From: JBLHGN01 sp047616325
GTDB lineage: Bacteria > Pseudomonadota > Gammaproteobacteria > Pseudomonadales > Cellvibrionaceae
Assembly: GCA_047616325.1 (NCBI GenBank)
Contig: JBLHGN010000060.1
Coordinates: 1 to 15,734 of the forward strand
Direction of reading: 5' to 3'
Length of the DNA: 15,734 bases
Each line of letters starts with the position of its first letter. The stretch's first letter is position 1. This document shows positions 4,542 to 13,610 of the stretch, in pieces. The notes beneath the pieces were generated by a model, which saw nothing but the letters and a program-made list of their open reading frames with translations, did no database searches and was not told the DNA's origin. Made by a program: the position numbers and the translations under genes.

Positions 4542-7500
4542 ATGGCTTACTCATATACTGAGAAAAAACGAATCCGTAAGGATTTTGGCAAACTGCCAGA
4601 CGTCATGGACGTGCCCTATCTGCTGGCGATTCAATTAGATTCCTACAGAAAATTTACTCAAGCCGGTAAGGTCGAAGGTGAGTTCGATGATATTGGTCTG
4701 CATGCAGCTTTTAAATCAATATTTCCCATCAGTAGTTATTCGGGAAATGCGGCTCTAGAGTACGTAAGTTATTCTCTCGGCAAGCCAGTATTTGACGTGA
4801 CCGAATGTACATTGCGTGGTGCAACCTATGCGGCGCCTCTGCGTGTAAAAGTACGTTTGATTATTTATGACAGAGAGTCGTCCACCAAGGCGATCAAAGA
4901 TATTAAAGAGCAAGAAGTGTACATGGGAGAAATACCTCTCATGACAGATAACGGCACTTTTGTAATTAACGGTACAGAGCGCGTAATTGTTTCCCAGTTA
5001 CATCGATCTCCGGGTGTGTTTTTTGAGCACGACAAAGGTAAGACTCATTCTTCCGGTAAGTTACTCTACTCAGCCCGCGTAATTCCTTACCGTGGCTCGT
5101 GGCTAGATTTTGAATTTGACCCTAAAGACTTAGTGTTTGTTCGTATCGACCGTCGTCGTAAGTTGTCTGCAACCATTCTTTTGCGTGCCCTCGGGTTTAG
5201 CAATGAAGAAATGTTGGAAATGTTTTTCGAGACCAGCAATTACACTCTAGACAGTGAGGGGGAGGTTCATTTGGAGCTTGTTCCCTCTCGCCTTCGTGGT
5301 GACGTAGCCCTATTCAATATTGTTGATGACAAAGGTAATGTGATCGTCGAACAGGGTCGTCGTATTACTGCTCGACACATTCGTAAAATTGAAGACAATA
5401 AAATTGTTGATCTTAAAGTTCCGGGTGAATACCTACACGGGCGTGCGTTCGCAAAAGACATCGTCGATACCAATACTGGCGAACTTCTTTTTGAATGTAA
5501 CACTGAAATTACCGAAGAAGTTGTTGAGGCCTTGGCCACAGCAGGCATCAGTAAATTTGAAACGCTGTACACAAACGATTTGGATTGTGGTCCTTTTATA
5601 TCCGAAACGTTACGCGCAGACCCCAGCAAAACTCAGCTGGAGGCTCTCGTAGAGATCTATCGCATGATGCGCCCTGGAGAACCCCCGACAAAAGAGTCGG
5701 CGGAGGGTTTGTTTCAAAACCTATTCTTCTCACAGGAACGCTATGATCTTTCAGCGGTTGGACGAATGAAGTTCAATCGTCGTTTAAGTCGCGACAGTGA
5801 AAAAGGTGAAGGTACTCTTTCCAATGAAGATATCGTGGACGTGCTGCGCACACTAATAGATATTCGCAACGGTAAAGGTACCGTGGATGACATCGATCAC
5901 CTCGGTAATCGACGCATTCGCTCTGTCGGTGAGATGGCAGAAAATCAATTTCGCGTAGGTTTAGTTCGTGTTGAACGCGCAGTAAAAGAGCGCTTATCCA
6001 TGGCCGAAAGCGAAGGCTTGATGCCGCAAGACTTGATAAATGCGAAGCCTGTTGCTGCTGCAGTGAAAGAGTTTTTTGGATCCAGTCAGCTATCTCAGTT
6101 TATGGACCAAAACAACCCGCTCTCTGAAATCACCCATAAACGTCGTGTATCGGCATTGGGCCCCGGCGGTTTGACACGTGAGCGCGCCGGTTTCGAAGTG
6201 CGCGACGTGCATCCTACGCACTATGGTCGAGTTTGCCCAATTGAAACCCCTGAAGGGCCAAATATTGGTTTGATCAATTCATTGGCGACTTTTGCGCGCA
6301 CTAATAGTTATGGTTTTTTGGAAAGCCCGCATCGCAAAGTAGTAAACGGCAAGGTTACCGATGAGATTGAATATCTTTCGGCAATTAATGAAGCCAAATA
6401 TGTAATCGCTCAGGCATCCGCAACCATAGATGACAAGGGCGCACTTACAGAAGAATTGGTTTCGGTTCGTTATGAAAATGAATTTAACTTAAAAGCACCC
6501 GACGAAGTGCAATATATGGACGTGTCTTCACGTCAAGTTGTGTCTGTTGCAGCTTCGTTGATCCCCTTCCTTGAGCACGATGATGCCAACCGAGCTTTGA
6601 TGGGCTCGAACATGCAACGTCAAGCGGTACCGACACTTCGTGCAGAAAAGCCGGTTGTTGGAACCGGTATGGAGCGTAATGTGGCCTCCGACTCGGGTGT
6701 GTGTGTGGTTGCCAAGCACGGCGGACGGATTGAGCGTGTCGATGCTGCTCGCATTGTAGTTCGTGTAGGCGATGCTGAGGTGGCGACGGGTGATGCGGGT
6801 GTGGATATATACAACCTGACCAAGTATACGCGTTCGAACCAAAACACCTGTATCAACCAACGTCCCATTGTTAGTATCGGTGATAAGGTCGTTCGCGGCG
6901 ATATACTTGCCGATGGCCCTTCTGTAGATATGGGCGAGCTTGCCCTGGGTCAAAACATGCGCATCGCATTTATGACCTGGAATGGTTACAACTTCGAAGA
7001 CTCGATTTTGGTGTCTGAAAATGTAGTTAAAGAAGATAGATTTACCACAATTCACATCCAAGAGCTAACCTGTATTGCGCGGGATACAAAGCTTGGCAGT
7101 GAAGAAATAACAGCAGATATCCCCAATGTTGGTGAAGGCGCGTTATCTAAGCTGGACGAGTCTGGCATTGTATATGTCGGTGCTGAAGTTGCTGCGGGCG
7201 ACATCTTGGTGGGCAAGGTTACGCCTAAAGGTGAAACTCAGTTAACGCCTGAAGAAAAGCTTCTGCGAGCCATCTTTGGTGAGAAAGCCTCTGACGTAAA
7301 AGATACCTCTCTGCGAGTTCCTTCTAGCGTTAAAGGAACTGTGATAGATGTGCAGGTATTTACCCGTGACGGTTTAGAGAAAGATTCTCGTTCTCGTGAA
7401 ATTGAAAAGATGCAGCTTAACAAGGTTCGCAAAGACCTTAATGAGGAATATCGCATTGTTGAAGGCGCCACATTTGAGCGTTTACGCTCCGCATTGGTGG

Positions 7501-8627
7501 GTCAGAAAGCCATGACTGGGAAGGGCGTCATCAAAGGTGAGGCCGTGACCGACGAAATGCTCGACGAACTAAGTCAAGTCGAATGGTTTAAAGTTCGCAT
7601 GAATGACGATTTACTCAACGAACAGCTAGATAAAGCTGAGGAGCAGTTGGCGGAGAGACGCAAAGACCTAGACGATCGTTTTGAAGATAAAAAAGGTAAG
7701 CTGGCAACCGGCGACGATTTAGCTCCGGGCGTTTTGAAAATTGTTAAGGTGTACCTTGCAATAAAGCGTCGTATTCAGCCTGGCGATAAAATGGCTGGTC
7801 GTCATGGAAACAAGGGTGTTATTTCGGTAATTATGCCAGTGGAAGATATGCCCTACGATGAAAACGGTGAGCCGATAGATATCGTTCTTAATCCGCTGGG
7901 TGTGCCATCGCGAATGAACGTAGGTCAGGTTCTAGAGATGCACTTAGGTCTCGCTGCGAAGGGACTTGGGCGAAAAATAGATACCATGATTAAAACCCAG
8001 CAAGAAGTCGTCAAAATCCGCTCCTTCCTCGATGAGGTGTACAACCAAATCGGTGATTCCTATAAGAAGGAAGAGTTGGATTCGTTCACAGATAGCGAGA
8101 TTATGGAACTTTCTCAAAATCTTTGTGAAGGCGTGCCAATGGCAACGCGCGCGTTTGACGGTGCCAAAGAAGCTGAAATTAAACAGTTGCTCGCCTTGGC
8201 TGATCTTCCCGAGTCGGGTCAGATGAAATTGTTTGACGGCCGTACTGGCGACGAGTTTATGCGTCCGGTTACCGTAGGCTATATGTACATGCTCAAGCTC
8301 AACCACTTGGTTGATGACAAAATGCATGCTAGATCTACAGGTTCGTATAGCTTGGTCACACAGCAGCCTCTGGGCGGTAAAGCTCAGTTTGGTGGGCAGC
8401 GTTTTGGGGAGATGGAGGTGTGGGCTCTCGAGGCGTACGGTGCCGCTTATACTCTACAAGAAATGCTAACAGTGAAGTCAGATGACGTGGCTGGCCGGAC
8501 CAAAATGTATAAAAACATTGTTGATGGTAATCATCAGATGGAACCGGGAATGCCAGAATCGTTTAACGTATTGGTTAAAGAGATTCGCTCACTAGGTATT
8601 AATATTGAGCTCGTGCAGGATAAGTAG
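4542..8627 (+). CDS. rpoB: DNA-directed RNA polymerase subunit beta
   Basis: The beta subunit forms one half of the polymerase cleft and contributes active-site lysines. The product is 1361 residues (E. coli 1342). It starts MAYSYTEKKRIRKDFGKLP, as the family does; the in-frame GTG at 4515 is rejected because GAGGA (4526-4530) serves ATG 4542. The rifampicin-binding cluster lies at about 513-537: SSQLSQFMDQNNPLSE then HKRRVSALGPG, with D522, H532 and S537 (E. coli D516, H526, S531) all the wild-type, susceptible residues. Further conserved parts are RPIVSIGDKV, MTWNGYNFEDSI, KGETQLTPEEKLLRAIFGEK, and the active-site stretch KRRIQPGDKMAGRHGNKG. A charged coiled segment near 1025-1055 (LDKAEEQLAERRKDLDDRFE) belongs to the proteobacterial lineage insertion. 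The end (SLGINIELVQDK) is complete. rpoC follows after 105 nt. Confidence 0.99.
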   Translation: MAYSYTEKKRIRKDFGKLPDVMDVPYLLAIQLDSYRKFTQAGKVEGEFDDIGLHAAFKSIFPISSYSGNAALEYVSYSLGKPVFDVTECTLRGATYAAPLRVKVRLIIYDRESSTKAIKDIKEQEVYMGEIPLMTDNGTFVINGTERVIVSQLHRSPGVFFEHDKGKTHSSGKLLYSARVIPYRGSWLDFEFDPKDLVFVRIDRRRKLSATILLRALGFSNEEMLEMFFETSNYTLDSEGEVHLELVPSRLRGDVALFNIVDDKGNVIVEQGRRITARHIRKIEDNKIVDLKVPGEYLHGRAFAKDIVDTNTGELLFECNTEITEEVVEALATAGISKFETLYTNDLDCGPFISETLRADPSKTQLEALVEIYRMMRPGEPPTKESAEGLFQNLFFSQERYDLSAVGRMKFNRRLSRDSEKGEGTLSNEDIVDVLRTLIDIRNGKGTVDDIDHLGNRRIRSVGEMAENQFRVGLVRVERAVKERLSMAESEGLMPQDLINAKPVAAAVKEFFGSSQLSQFMDQNNPLSEITHKRRVSALGPGGLTRERAGFEVRDVHPTHYGRVCPIETPEGPNIGLINSLATFARTNSYGFLESPHRKVVNGKVTDEIEYLSAINEAKYVIAQASATIDDKGALTEELVSVRYENEFNLKAPDEVQYMDVSSRQVVSVAASLIPFLEHDDANRALMGSNMQRQAVPTLRAEKPVVGTGMERNVASDSGVCVVAKHGGRIERVDAARIVVRVGDAEVATGDAGVDIYNLTKYTRSNQNTCINQRPIVSIGDKVVRGDILADGPSVDMGELALGQNMRIAFMTWNGYNFEDSILVSENVVKEDRFTTIHIQELTCIARDTKLGSEEITADIPNVGEGALSKLDESGIVYVGAEVAAGDILVGKVTPKGETQLTPEEKLLRAIFGEKASDVKDTSLRVPSSVKGTVIDVQVFTRDGLEKDSRSREIEKMQLNKVRKDLNEEYRIVEGATFERLRSALVGQKAMTGKGVIKGEAVTDEMLDELSQVEWFKVRMNDDLLNEQLDKAEEQLAERRKDLDDRFEDKKGKLATGDDLAPGVLKIVKVYLAIKRRIQPGDKMAGRHGNKGVISVIMPVEDMPYDENGEPIDIVLNPLGVPSRMNVGQVLEMHLGLAAKGLGRKIDTMIKTQQEVVKIRSFLDEVYNQIGDSYKKEELDSFTDSEIMELSQNLCEGVPMATRAFDGAKEAEIKQLLALADLPESGQMKLFDGRTGDEFMRPVTVGYMYMLKLNHLVDDKMHARSTGSYSLVTQQPLGGKAQFGGQRFGEMEVWALEAYGAAYTLQEMLTVKSDDVAGRTKMYKNIVDGNHQMEPGMPESFNVLVKEIRSLGINIELVQDK

Positions 8628-8668
8628 TCGACTACCTAAACCTTAAATAGCTTGCAACTTAATCGGTG

Positions 8669-8702
8669 GTGGATGTCGGGTTAGACTTAACCCAGTATCC
8701 AC
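8669..8702 (+). other. Long hairpin between rpoB and rpoC
   Basis: GTGGAT (8669-8674) pairs with ATCCAC (8697-8702), and GGGTTA (8678-8683) pairs perfectly with TAACCC (8688-8693) around the 4-nt loop GACT. The three positions between the helices are G-T, T-G and a C-A mismatch, giving nearly continuous pairing over 15 positions. No T tract follows, so it is not an intrinsic terminator. It ends 18 nt before the rpoC Shine-Dalgarno GGAGGA. Confidence 0.7.
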
Positions 8703-8732
8703 TGTGCAAAGGCACCCACTGGAGGAAACACC

Positions 8733-11700
8733 TTGAAAGATTTGTTGAATTTGTTGAAAAACCAAGGACAAACTGAAGAGTTTGACGGCATTCGCATTGG
8801 TTTGGCGTCGCCAGAAATCATTCGCTCGTGGTCATTTGGTGAAGTTAAGAAACCAGAGACTATTAACTATCGAACCTTTAAGCCTGAGCGTGAAGGCTTG
8901 TTCTGCGCCAAAATATTTGGTCCAGTAAAAGACTACGAGTGTTTGTGCGGCAAGTACAAACGCATGAAGCATCGCGGCATTATTTGTGAAAAGTGTGGCG
9001 TAGAAGTTACACTGGCAAAAGTGCGACGCGAACGCATGGGGCACATTGAATTGGCGTGTCCGGTTGCACACATATGGTTTCTGAAATCACTGCCAAGTCG
9101 CATCGGCTTGTTGCTCGATATGACCCTTCGCAGTATCGAACGCATTCTGTATTTTGAGTCCTTTGTGGTTACCGACCCTGGAATGACTACCCTAGAGCGT
9201 GGGCAATTGCTTACAGATGAGCAATACTTTGAGGCGATGGAAGAATTTGGTGATGAATTTGAAGCCAAAATGGGCGCTGAAGCTGTGCAGCAGTTGGTTC
9301 GAGATATTGAACTCGACCTCGAGGCACAGCAAATCCGTGAGGAAATCCCCAATACCAATTCTGAAACAAAAATTAAGAAACTGAGCAAGCGCCTTAAATT
9401 ATTAGAGGCATTTCACCAGTCCGGTAATAAGCCTGAGTGGATGGTAATGGATGCGCTACCCGTTTTGCCGCCTGACTTGCGGCCATTGGTTCCGTTGGAT
9501 GGTGGGCGTTTTGCTACTTCGGATTTGAATGATCTATACCGTCGTGTAATCAACCGTAATAACCGTTTAAAACGTCTACTAGATCTTAATGCTCCAGATA
9601 TTATTGTTCGTAACGAAAAGCGAATGTTGCAAGAGTCGGTGGATGCTCTGCTAGATAACGGTCGTCGTGGCCGTGCGATTACAGGTTCAAACAAGCGCCC
9701 GCTGAAATCTCTTGCCGATATGATTAAAGGTAAGCAAGGTCGTTTCCGTCAGAATTTACTCGGTAAGCGCGTAGACTACTCCGGACGTTCGGTCATCGTG
9801 ACCGGTCCAACATTGCGTCTACATCAATGCGGGCTGCCAAAGAAAATGGCCTTGGAGTTGTTTAAGCCTTTTATCTTCAGCAAGTTGGAATTGCGTGGTT
9901 TGGCCACAACAATTAAAGCGGCTAAGAAAATGGTTGAGCGAGAAGAGGCGATCGTTTGGGATATTCTGGACGATGTTATTCGCGAGCATCCCGTATTACT
10001 CAACCGCGCACCAACACTTCACCGTCTCGGCATTCAAGCTTTTGAGCCTGTTCTAATTGAAGGTAAGGCAATTCAGTTGCACCCCTTGGTCTGTGCAGCT
10101 TATAACGCTGACTTCGACGGTGACCAAATGGCCGTGCATGTACCTCTGACTATTGAAGCGCAGTTAGAAGCACGCGCATTGATGATGTCGACCAACAACA
10201 TTCTTTCTCCTGCCAGTGGTGAACCCATCATTGTGCCATCGCAAGATGTTGTGCTCGGTTTGTACTGGTTAACGCGTGAACGCGTTAACGACAAAGGCGA
10301 GGGGATGGTCTTCTCAGATATAAAAGAGGTGTCTAGAGCTTATTATTCAAAGCAAGTCGGTTTGCAGGCCCGCATCAAAGCGCGAATCAGCGAAATGACC
10401 ATTGGAGACGACGGCGAGAAAGTTGAAAAGACTTCCTTGGTGGAAACCACTGTTGGTCGTGTGCTGTTGTGGGAAATTGTCCCCGAAGGAATTCCCTTTG
10501 ATATGGTCGACCGAGCCATGGTTAAAAAGGCAATTTCGGGCATTATCAACTTTTGCTATAGAATTGTAGGCCTCAAAGCGACGGTTATTTTTGCAGACCG
10601 CTTGATGTACATGGGCTACGATTTCAGTACTAAATCAGGCTCTTCAATTGGTGTTAATGATTTCGCTATTCCAGACAGCAAAGCCGGCATTATTGCCATT
10701 GCCGACGCGGAAGTTAAAGAAATCGAAACGCAATACGCTTCAGGTCTTGTTACCCAGGGTGAAAAATACAACAAAGTCATCGATATCTGGTCGCGAGCTA
10801 ATGAATTAGTTGCCAAGTCAATGATGGAAGGTATTTCGAAGGAAACGGTCATTAATAAAAAGGGAGAAGAAGAAGAACAGGCGTCTTTTAACTCCGTATT
10901 TATGTACGCCGATTCAGGTGCAAGGGGTTCGCCCGCACAGATTCGTCAGTTGGCGGGTATGCGGGGTTTGATGGCGCGTCCAGACGGTTCAATTATTGAA
11001 ACGCCTATTGTTGCAAACTTCCGTGAAGGCCTCAATGTTCTTCAGTACTTCATCTCAACCCACGGTGCTCGTAAGGGTCTGGCCGATACGGCATTGAAAA
11101 CGGCGAACTCCGGTTATCTGACTCGACGTCTAGTGGATGTAGCTCAAGACGTGGTAATTACTCAGGTCGATTGCGGCACCGACGAAGGGCTTATTATGGC
11201 TCCCGTTATCGAAGGTGGCGATATTATCGAAACTCTGGGTGACAGAATTCTTGGACGAGTAGTGGCTCGTGACGTAATGAAGGCCAATAGTGATGAAATT
11301 ATGGTTCCTGCGGGCACTATGATTGATGAAATGTGGGTGGAGAGAATTGAAGCACTAGGCATTGATGAAGTCACCGTGCGCTCGGCAATTAAATGTGAAA
11401 CGCGCCATGGTATTTGCGCCCAATGCTACGGTCGTGATCTTGCTCGTGGGCATCGAGCAAACCAGGGCGAGGCCGTTGGCGTTATCGCGGCGCAGTCCAT
11501 TGGTGAGCCTGGAACCCAGCTTACCATGCGTACCTTCCATATTGGTGGTGCGGCAAGTAGAGCTTCTGCAGCCGACAGTGTAGAGATTAAGCAAGATGGT
11601 GTAGTGCGCCTTCACAATATTAAAACGGTTGCGCGTATTAATGGTGGCTTGGTGGCAGTTTCACGTTCAGGTGAAATTGCAGTTGCCGATGCCGCCGGTC

Positions 11701-12950
11701 GTGAACGTGAACGCTATAAAATCCCTTACGGCGCTGTGATACAAGTAGCCGAGGGAGATAAAGTAAGTGGCGGAACAATAGTGGCTAAGTGGGATCCACA
11801 TACTCACCCCATTGTTACAGAAGTGGCCGGTACTATTTCTTTTTCTGGAATGGAAGACGGCTTGTCTATCCGTAAAAAAACCGACGATCTCACTGGCTTG
11901 AGTTCGATCGAAGTTATCGATCCAGCTGAACGCCCTGCGGCGGGTAAAGATTTGCGTCCCGCAATAACACTGCTTGGCAAAGACGGCAACGAGCTAACTT
12001 TGTCTAACTCAAATCAACCTGCGTACTATTTGTTGCCACCGAAGGCGGTACTTAACCTTGTCAATGGCGAACAGTTGGCAGCCGGTGATGTTGTTGCGAG
12101 AATTCCTCAGGAAAGCTCGAAAACCCGCGATATTACGGGTGGTTTGCCTCGCGTGGCGGATCTCTTTGAAGCACGTAAACCAAAAGAGCCGTCAATACTG
12201 GCAGAGATATCGGGAACGGTATCATTCGGCAAAGAGACTAAAGGCAAGCGTCGTCTTATTATCACTCCCAAGCAGGGTGAAGTGCTACAAGATGGATCCA
12301 CCCACTATGAGGTTCTCATTCCAAAGCATCGTCAACTTACAGTGTTTGAGGGCGAAACAGTCGCTAAAGGTGAAGTGGTTTCCGATGGTCCTAGTAACCC
12401 ACACGATATTTTGAGATTGAAGGGTATAGAGGCTCTGGCGCGATACATCACCAATGAGATTCAGGATGTTTACCGTCTCCAGGGTGTGAAAATTAATGAT
12501 AAGCACATCGAAGTGATTGTTCGTCAGATGCTGCGTAAGGCAGACATCGTTACTATGGGTGATACCGATTTTGTGAAAGGAGAGCAGGTTGAATACACTG
12601 CCGTTCTTGAAACGAATGAAAAAATGCGTGCTGATAGCAAGCAGCCTGCAAAGTTTGACCGTCAGCTATTAGGTATTACCAAAGCGTCCCTTGCAACCGA
12701 GTCGTTTATTTCCGCAGCATCGTTCCAGGAAACCACTCGTGTGCTTACCGAAGCCGCGGTTACTGGTAAAACGGATAAGTTGCGCGGACTGAAAGAAAAC
12801 GTAGTAGTGGGCCGATTAATTCCAGCAGGTACCGGCTTGGCGTATCACGCCGAGCGCAAACGTAAGCGAAAGGTTGACGTACCATCAAGTGATACTGTTA
12901 GTGCTGCTGAAATCGAAGCGGCGTTGACTGAAGCGCTAAAGTCTAGCTAA
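8733..12950 (+). CDS. rpoC: DNA-directed RNA polymerase subunit beta' (TTG start)
   Basis: Beta' holds the catalytic Mg2+ and the clamp. The product is 1405 residues (E. coli 1407). The first zinc site is C70, C72, C85, C88 (ECLCGKYKRMKHRGIICEKC); the catalytic loop NADFDGD is at 458-464 with D460, D462, D464; the second zinc site is C814 (VDCGTDEG) with C888, C895, C898 (CETRHGICAQCYG). The bridge-helix region (GLADTALKTANSGYLTRRLV) and trigger-loop region (QLTMRTFHIGGAASRA) are intact. Numbering equals E. coli through position 898, so there are no net indels up to there. The start is TTG at 8733, supported by GGAGGA (8721-8726) 6 nt upstream and by the family N-terminus MKDLL; E. coli uses GTG here. 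No in-frame ATG lies near. It is transcribed with rpoB. Confidence 0.99.
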   Translation: MKDLLNLLKNQGQTEEFDGIRIGLASPEIIRSWSFGEVKKPETINYRTFKPEREGLFCAKIFGPVKDYECLCGKYKRMKHRGIICEKCGVEVTLAKVRRERMGHIELACPVAHIWFLKSLPSRIGLLLDMTLRSIERILYFESFVVTDPGMTTLERGQLLTDEQYFEAMEEFGDEFEAKMGAEAVQQLVRDIELDLEAQQIREEIPNTNSETKIKKLSKRLKLLEAFHQSGNKPEWMVMDALPVLPPDLRPLVPLDGGRFATSDLNDLYRRVINRNNRLKRLLDLNAPDIIVRNEKRMLQESVDALLDNGRRGRAITGSNKRPLKSLADMIKGKQGRFRQNLLGKRVDYSGRSVIVTGPTLRLHQCGLPKKMALELFKPFIFSKLELRGLATTIKAAKKMVEREEAIVWDILDDVIREHPVLLNRAPTLHRLGIQAFEPVLIEGKAIQLHPLVCAAYNADFDGDQMAVHVPLTIEAQLEARALMMSTNNILSPASGEPIIVPSQDVVLGLYWLTRERVNDKGEGMVFSDIKEVSRAYYSKQVGLQARIKARISEMTIGDDGEKVEKTSLVETTVGRVLLWEIVPEGIPFDMVDRAMVKKAISGIINFCYRIVGLKATVIFADRLMYMGYDFSTKSGSSIGVNDFAIPDSKAGIIAIADAEVKEIETQYASGLVTQGEKYNKVIDIWSRANELVAKSMMEGISKETVINKKGEEEEQASFNSVFMYADSGARGSPAQIRQLAGMRGLMARPDGSIIETPIVANFREGLNVLQYFISTHGARKGLADTALKTANSGYLTRRLVDVAQDVVITQVDCGTDEGLIMAPVIEGGDIIETLGDRILGRVVARDVMKANSDEIMVPAGTMIDEMWVERIEALGIDEVTVRSAIKCETRHGICAQCYGRDLARGHRANQGEAVGVIAAQSIGEPGTQLTMRTFHIGGAASRASAADSVEIKQDGVVRLHNIKTVARINGGLVAVSRSGEIAVADAAGRERERYKIPYGAVIQVAEGDKVSGGTIVAKWDPHTHPIVTEVAGTISFSGMEDGLSIRKKTDDLTGLSSIEVIDPAERPAAGKDLRPAITLLGKDGNELTLSNSNQPAYYLLPPKAVLNLVNGEQLAAGDVVARIPQESSKTRDITGGLPRVADLFEARKPKEPSILAEISGTVSFGKETKGKRRLIITPKQGEVLQDGSTHYEVLIPKHRQLTVFEGETVAKGEVVSDGPSNPHDILRLKGIEALARYITNEIQDVYRLQGVKINDKHIEVIVRQMLRKADIVTMGDTDFVKGEQVEYTAVLETNEKMRADSKQPAKFDRQLLGITKASLATESFISAASFQETTRVLTEAAVTGKTDKLRGLKENVVVGRLIPAGTGLAYHAERKRKRKVDVPSSDTVSAAEIEAALTEALKSS

Positions 12951-12976
12951 AGGTTAAACCTCTAGCTTTATAGGAG

Positions 12977-13005
12977 TTGACGACTGTGGGTGGTGTCTTT
13001 ACAAT
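12977..13005 (+). promoter_or_regulatory. Sigma70 promoter of the str operon (rpsL-rpsG)
   Basis: TTGACG (12977-12982) and TACAAT (13000-13005) are separated by exactly 17 nt; each matches five of six consensus bases. The bases directly after the -10 box are GCGCC, a GC-rich discriminator as found in ribosomal promoters under stringent (ppGpp/DksA) control. Transcription would begin near 13012, about 140 nt before rpsL. It lies 27 nt after the rpoC stop. This is the clearest promoter in the window; the stringent response is inference from the discriminator. Confidence 0.82.
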
Positions 13006-13009
13006 GCGC

Positions 13010-13033
13010 CTCCCGTAGTTACCAGCGGGGGAG
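13010..13033 (+). other. Hairpin at the predicted 5' end of the rpsL transcript
   Basis: CTCCCG (13010-13015) can pair with the G-rich CGGGGGAG (13026-13033) with two extra G on the 3' side. It lies at the predicted transcript start, so the full stem forms only if transcription starts at or before about 13010; otherwise it is shortened. Confidence 0.4.
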
Positions 13034-13099
13034 AGTGTCAAAAATAAAGCGTAATAGTTTAACGTGAATGTTTAGTGCTTGTTCCCATTTTGTAAATCG

Positions 13100-13130
13100 G
13101 CCTACTTTCATCAAAGAAAGCGGGCTTTTT
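13100..13130 (+). terminator. Terminator-like hairpin inside the rpsL leader
   Basis: GCCTACTTTC (13100-13109) pairs with GAAAGCGGGC (13116-13125): ten positions with one A-C mismatch and one T-G pair, a 6-nt loop, then five T (13126-13130). It can end transcripts reading out of rpoC, but it also lies about 90 nt downstream of the str promoter and 22 nt before the rpsL start, so it would act on str transcripts as well. Confidence 0.7.
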
Positions 13131-13152
13131 AAAATTTTTGGAGTTAATTTTC

Positions 13153-13524
13153 ATGGCAACGATCAACCAGTTGGTTCGTAAGCCGAGAAAACGCAAGGTT
13201 CAAAAGAGTGACGTTCGTGCATTAGAAGCCTGTCCTCAACGCCGTGGTGTTTGTACTCGTGTTTATACAACAACACCGAAAAAACCAAACTCTGCACTTC
13301 GTAAAGTATGTCGTGTACGTTTGACTAACGGCTTTGAAGTGTCTTCCTACATTGGTGGAGAAGGGCATAACTTGCAAGAGCATAGTGTTGTGTTGATTCG
13401 CGGCGGTCGTGTAAAAGACTTGCCGGGTGTTCGCTATCACACTGTTCGCGGCGCGTTAGATACCTCAGGTGTTGGCAGTCGTAAACAAGCTCGTTCGAAA
13501 TATGGTACTAAGCGTCCTAAGTAA
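13153..13524 (+). CDS. rpsL: 30S ribosomal protein S12
   Basis: S12 lies at the decoding centre and governs accuracy; it is the classical streptomycin-resistance locus. The basic 123-residue product (E. coli 124) is nearly collinear with E. coli S12. The two resistance hot spots are wild type: K43 in TTTPKKPNSALRK and K88 in RVKDLPGVRY; D89, the residue that RimO methylthiolates in E. coli, is present. ATG 13153 has GGAG (13140-13143) 9 nt upstream; an in-frame TTG at 13138 would add five residues and is rejected because it overlaps this site. It is the first gene of the str operon, preceded by a promoter and a terminator-like leader hairpin. Confidence 0.99.
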   Translation: MATINQLVRKPRKRKVQKSDVRALEACPQRRGVCTRVYTTTPKKPNSALRKVCRVRLTNGFEVSSYIGGEGHNLQEHSVVLIRGGRVKDLPGVRYHTVRGALDTSGVGSRKQARSKYGTKRPK

Positions 13525-13551
13525 TTGGGCTCGAGGTTCGTTTGTGTTTTT

Positions 13552-13610
13552 TGGTTAAAGAACCAGTAAGGCCGGTTCACCCCAATGCTTAGGGTGGTTA
13601 TCGGGTAACC
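13552..13610 (+). promoter_or_regulatory. Structured rpsL-rpsG spacer, candidate S7 repressor site
   Basis: In E. coli S7 represses the str operon by binding the rpsL-rpsG intercistronic RNA. This 107-nt spacer holds three short stems: TGGTT-AAAG-AACCA (13552-13565), CACCC/GGGTG (13578-13582/13592-13596), and GGTTA-TCGGG-TAACC (13596-13610), the last two sharing one base. They end 21 nt before rpsG, whose own Shine-Dalgarno is weak (GTGAG, 13620-13624). The position fits S7 control; the binding itself is inferred. Confidence 0.45.

Noticed and set aside
5972..6200. Possible rifampicin-resistance or streptomycin-resistance changes in rpoB and rpsL
   Set aside because: RpoB D522, H532, S537 and S12 K43, K88 are all the wild-type residues, so there is no sign of target-site resistance.
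6528..7061. Open frame of 177 codons on the minus strand inside rpoB
   Set aside because: It is opposite highly conserved RpoB sequence and shows no independent evidence of coding.
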